This document shows, piece after piece, positions 4,378-6,742 of a DNA stretch of 6,742 bases. Under the pieces are notes generated by a model that had not been told where the DNA came from, did not search any database, and saw only the letters and a list, made by a program, of their open reading frames with translations. Numbering within the stretch: the stretch's first letter is position 1; each line of letters opens with the position of its first letter. Source of the DNA: Planctomycetota bacterium (lineage in GTDB: Bacteria; Planctomycetota; Phycisphaerae; WQYP01); assembly GCA_021838985.1 (NCBI GenBank), contig JAKCCC010000108.1:1-6742 (forward strand), in the 5' to 3' direction. Position numbers and translations under genes: made by a program.

Positions 4378-6641
4378 TACTCCTTGAACGGATTCAGGCC
4401 GATTTCCTGAATCTGCTCCACGAATTCATTGACTATTTGGGGCAGGCGGTGAAATTCTGAAATCGCCAATTCCTCCACCCGCACCCGCTCCTGCTCCAAG
4501 GCCAATTGTTTCAGCTTCTCGCGGATGTTCTGGCCGCGTGTCTTCATCAATTCGCTGCCCCGGATAAAATGGCATTGGTAGTTCTCGCCCGACTTGCAGC
4601 CAACCAGCAGCACGCCGTCAAACCCCCGCGCCAAGGCGTCGGCAATCCATACCACATTCACCGAACCAAGGCACCGGACGGGAATAAAGCGGATAAAGGC
4701 GCTATGCGGAATGCGTTGCAGACCGGCGGTATCCAGGGCGGGATAGGCGTCATTTTCGCAGACCAGCCCCAGCAGCCGCGGCTTTTCCTCAAACGGGTCG
4801 GGTATTGGCACGGACTTGATCATGGTCGAGACAATGTCGATGGAATAATCCTTAAAGGAGATGATCCGCTCCGGACAGGCCCCCAGGCAGATGCCGCACC
4901 GCCGGCACCGGGTGGGATTCGGCAGCGGGGTGCCCTTCGGATCTTCGTCCAACGCGCCGAACGGGCACTCCTCGGTGCACCGCTTGCACTGGGTGCACCG
5001 CTGCATGAAAAAGTCGGGATAGCTCTGATCTTCCCAGCGCGGATGCACGGCCATTCCGCGGCTGGCCAGTTCGACTGTCTGAATGGCCTTTAACGCCGCC
5101 CCGGTGGCGTCACGCCGGCTCGCCGCGGTGCATTGCGGAGCGCGCATGCACCCGGCGGCGTAGATGCCGGTCCGCCGGCTCTCGTACGGGAAGCAGATAA
5201 AGTGCGAATCCGGGAAGCTGTATTTCAGCGCCGGCAAATCCGGTCCCTGGCGGTAGTCCAAATTGAGAATAGCGGTACCCTCGTGCGCGGCCAATTCCCG
5301 CACCGCCACTTGGGCGGCGTCCAACTGCGCCCCCGCCTCGCCTTTGGCGATAACCGCCTGCGCGTCACGGAGGCGGCGGATGGCTTCGCCATCCGCGGCC
5401 ACGGGCGTCATGCCGGTGGCCAGCACCACCAGCTCCGCTTCGACCTGAATGTGCGGACCAAGCAACGTGTTATCGACGTTAATTTTCAGGTTTCCGCCAG
5501 AGGAGGCTTCGACCGAAACCACCTCACCCTTGGTCAGCGCAATGCCCGGGTCTTCCTGCACACGGCGGTAGAAATCTTCATCTTGCCCGGGGGCACGGAT
5601 GTCCTTGTAAAAAATGTACGCCTGGGCCTGTGGATCCAATTCCCGGACCCACAGAGCCTGTTTGAGCGACACCCGGCAACAGACGGCTGAGCAATACGGC
5701 AGATGATTCTTGTCCCGTGACCCGGCGCACTGGATGAACGCAATCCGTCGGGCTGGCTGACCGTCGGAGGGACGGAGGATTTTGCCGGAGGCCGCCAGTT
5801 CCTCCATCTGCACGTTGGTGATCACGTTGGGGCTTTGGCCGTAACCAAGGTGACCGAGCCGCGTGGCGTCGTAGGGCTTCCAGCCGGTGGCCTGGATGAT
5901 CGCTCCCACCCGAATCCGCCGGCTGGCGCCAGGGCCGCTAAGCGTCACATCGAATTGACCAGGCGCCCCCGTGACCTTCTCCAGCGTCGTGCCGCAGCAG
6001 ACGGTGATGCGCTTATCCGCCTGAATCCGCCGGATGGATCCCTGCAGATCCGCCGGCTCTAGCTCGCGATACGGCGCCTGCTTGGGAAACAGCCGGGTGA
6101 AACGTTTCAGCCAGCCGCCAAGTTGCGGCTCCCTTTCCACCAGGACCACCTGATACCCCGCCTTCGCCGCTTCCGCCGCCGCCGTCATGCCCGTTGGCCC
6201 ACCGCCCACGACCAAAATGGTCTTGTCAATTTCCGTCCGGAAGGGTTCCGGAATCATCGCTTTGCCCGCGCGGGCGATGCCCATCCGCAGATAGTCTTCC
6301 GCGAGCATCTGGGTGTCTTCGTTATTGGCGGGATGACTCCAGACCACCAATTCGCGCAGATTCACCCGCTCGGTAAAGCACCCATCGAAAGTGAATTGAT
6401 CGGCGTTAAACCGCGGCGAGCATCCCGCCACCACCAGCGCTTTGGCGCCATCGCGCACCGCTTGGGCCAACTGCCCAGCCCCCGCTTCCCCGCACAGACA
6501 GTCGTGGCTATGGCAGGCCACCTGGCAGTCCCGATTGCCAGCGGCATTGGCCACTTTTTCCAGGGCGGCAATGTCCAACGACGTGCCGATGTCGCAGCCC
6601 CGACAGATCCAGACGTGGATGTTTTTCATGGCGTTATCCAC
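4377..6641 (-). CDS. qmoB: QmoB, HdrA-like flavin/iron-sulfur subunit with MvhD domain
   Basis: QmoB is a cytoplasmic electron-transfer subunit of the QmoABC complex, which couples APS reductase to menaquinone. The 754 residues match the family length and domain order. An N-terminal cysteine-rich domain covers about 1-135 (WICRGCDIG 11-19, C43, C48, C50, CSPR 74-77). The HdrA-like flavoprotein core has the FAD-binding VVGGGPTGMTAA (144-155), the HdrA-type CAGSRD...YCSAVCC cysteines (C305, C317, C321, C322) and the second FAD-contacting GIYAAGCMRAP (492-502). Two ferredoxin motifs follow, C549-C552-C555-C559P and C579-C582-C585-C589P. The C-terminal MvhD domain (about 620-754) has C628, C657, C682 and C690. 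This combination separates QmoB from QmoA, which lacks MvhD. GTG 6641 is chosen because GGGAG is seven bases upstream; ATG 6629 (MKNIHVWICRGC) is the alternative. It overlaps qmoC by one base. Confidence 0.95.
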   Translation of the reverse strand: MDNAMKNIHVWICRGCDIGTSLDIAALEKVANAAGNRDCQVACHSHDCLCGEAGAGQLAQAVRDGAKALVVAGCSPRFNADQFTFDGCFTERVNLRELVVWSHPANNEDTQMLAEDYLRMGIARAGKAMIPEPFRTEIDKTILVVGGGPTGMTAAAEAAKAGYQVVLVEREPQLGGWLKRFTRLFPKQAPYRELEPADLQGSIRRIQADKRITVCCGTTLEKVTGAPGQFDVTLSGPGASRRIRVGAIIQATGWKPYDATRLGHLGYGQSPNVITNVQMEELAASGKILRPSDGQPARRIAFIQCAGSRDKNHLPYCSAVCCRVSLKQALWVRELDPQAQAYIFYKDIRAPGQDEDFYRRVQEDPGIALTKGEVVSVEASSGGNLKINVDNTLLGPHIQVEAELVVLATGMTPVAADGEAIRRLRDAQAVIAKGEAGAQLDAAQVAVRELAAHEGTAILNLDYRQGPDLPALKYSFPDSHFICFPYESRRTGIYAAGCMRAPQCTAASRRDATGAALKAIQTVELASRGMAVHPRWEDQSYPDFFMQRCTQCKRCTEECPFGALDEDPKGTPLPNPTRCRRCGICLGACPERIISFKDYSIDIVSTMIKSVPIPDPFEEKPRLLGLVCENDAYPALDTAGLQRIPHSAFIRFIPVRCLGSVNVVWIADALARGFDGVLLVGCKSGENYQCHFIRGSELMKTRGQNIREKLKQLALEQERVRVEELAISEFHRLPQIVNEFVEQIQEIGLNPFKE
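4380..4385 (-). promoter_or_regulatory. Ribosome binding site of qmoC, inside the qmoB end
   Basis: AAGGAG on the minus strand, located in the last codons of qmoB. It is only two bases from the ATG at 4377 but eight bases from the GTG at 4371, a normal spacing. The site therefore raises the possibility that translation begins at the GTG, shortening QmoC by two residues. Confidence 0.55.
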
Positions 6642-6648
6642 GGGCGTA

Positions 6649-6653
6649 CTCCC
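6649..6653 (-). promoter_or_regulatory. Ribosome binding site of qmoB
   Basis: GGGAG on the minus strand, seven bases before the GTG at 6641 and nineteen before the ATG at 6629. The spacing favours the GTG as the qmoB start. Confidence 0.45.
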
Positions 6654-6714
6654 TGAAAATCGCGACTGGGGCCTGGTGAAGGCGCTTGGCAAGCGCCGGC
6701 GGGAACCGGGCTTG

Positions 6715-6742
6715 GCGGAGATTCCACCCCCGGCAAGTCCGC
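6715..6742 (-). repeat. GC-rich dispersed repeat, copy at the right edge (truncated by the window)
   Basis: This is the second copy of the 28-base sequence found at 3116-3143, identical at 24 of 28 positions and in the same orientation. It reaches the last base of the window, so the full element probably continues outside. In the qmoB reading frame it would read GLAGGGISA, close to the GLAGGGVPA of the QmoC tail, but it lies upstream of the qmoB start chosen here. Confidence 0.6.

Larger units (their letters stand above)
6642..6742 (-). other. Region upstream of qmoB: repeat remnant, possibly the 3' end of qmoA
   Basis: About 100 GC-rich bases before qmoB. All three minus-strand frames are open to the window edge. 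One continues into qmoB. One closes with a TGA forming ATGA with the ATG at 6629. One closes with a TAA at 6636-6634, just inside qmoB. qmoA is the expected upstream gene, so its last codons may lie here, but no recognisable QmoA sequence is visible in any frame. The right half holds a repeat that also occurs in qmoC, and GGCGCTTGGCAAGCGCC at 6680-6696 is a perfect hairpin (seven-base-pair stem, three-base loop). No promoter was recognised. Confidence 0.4.

Noticed and set aside
3700..4410. 236-codon plus-strand frame, and a 191-codon minus-strand frame at 3725-4300
   Set aside because: Both are out-of-frame shadows of qmoC, whose iron-sulfur motifs and membrane segments fix the true frame.

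Overview
The window is a GC-rich bacterial segment in which every gene I can support lies on the minus strand and reads right to left. It is one compact operon for dissimilatory sulfur metabolism. In transcription order it holds qmoB (6641-4377), qmoC (4377-3064), sat (3052-1832), a TauE/SafE-family permease (1778-924), a DUF1634 membrane protein (740-276), a doubtful small ORF (279-55), and the first 17 codons of a cysteine-rich protein that leaves the left edge (51-1). No plus-strand gene, RNA gene, CRISPR array or complete insertion sequence was seen.

How the genes fit together: Sat interconverts sulfate + ATP and APS + PPi. APS reductase (AprBA, not in the window) interconverts APS and sulfite. 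QmoABC links AprBA to the membrane quinone pool. QmoB carries flavin and iron-sulfur centres on the cytoplasmic side, and QmoC carries the cytochrome-b-like membrane domain. qmoA and aprBA are expected to the right of the window. The permease and its DUF1634 partner would then move a sulfur oxyanion, or a related anion, produced or used by the pathway. The genes alone do not show direction: the same set works in sulfate reducers and, in reverse, in some sulfur oxidizers such as green sulfur bacteria.

The spaces between genes, and the ends of genes, carry small palindromic repeats. A 153-bp element with near-perfect 25-bp terminal inverted repeats (774-926) sits between the permease and DUF1634 genes and supplies the permease stop codon. 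A second GC-rich repeat family occurs as a 28-bp match inside the 3' end of qmoC (3116-3143) and at the right edge of the window just before qmoB (6715-6742). In qmoC it is translated and appears to have given the protein an abnormal low-complexity tail.

Organism: a Gram-negative type bacterium with Shine-Dalgarno starts and high GC. The density of short palindromic repeats carrying a GGCACGC/GCGTGCC hairpin reminds me of Verrucomicrobiota genomes, but this is a low-confidence inference. Sat and Qmo themselves look like the versions found in sulfate-reducing bacteria. The leftmost ~180 bases are visibly AT-richer than the rest.
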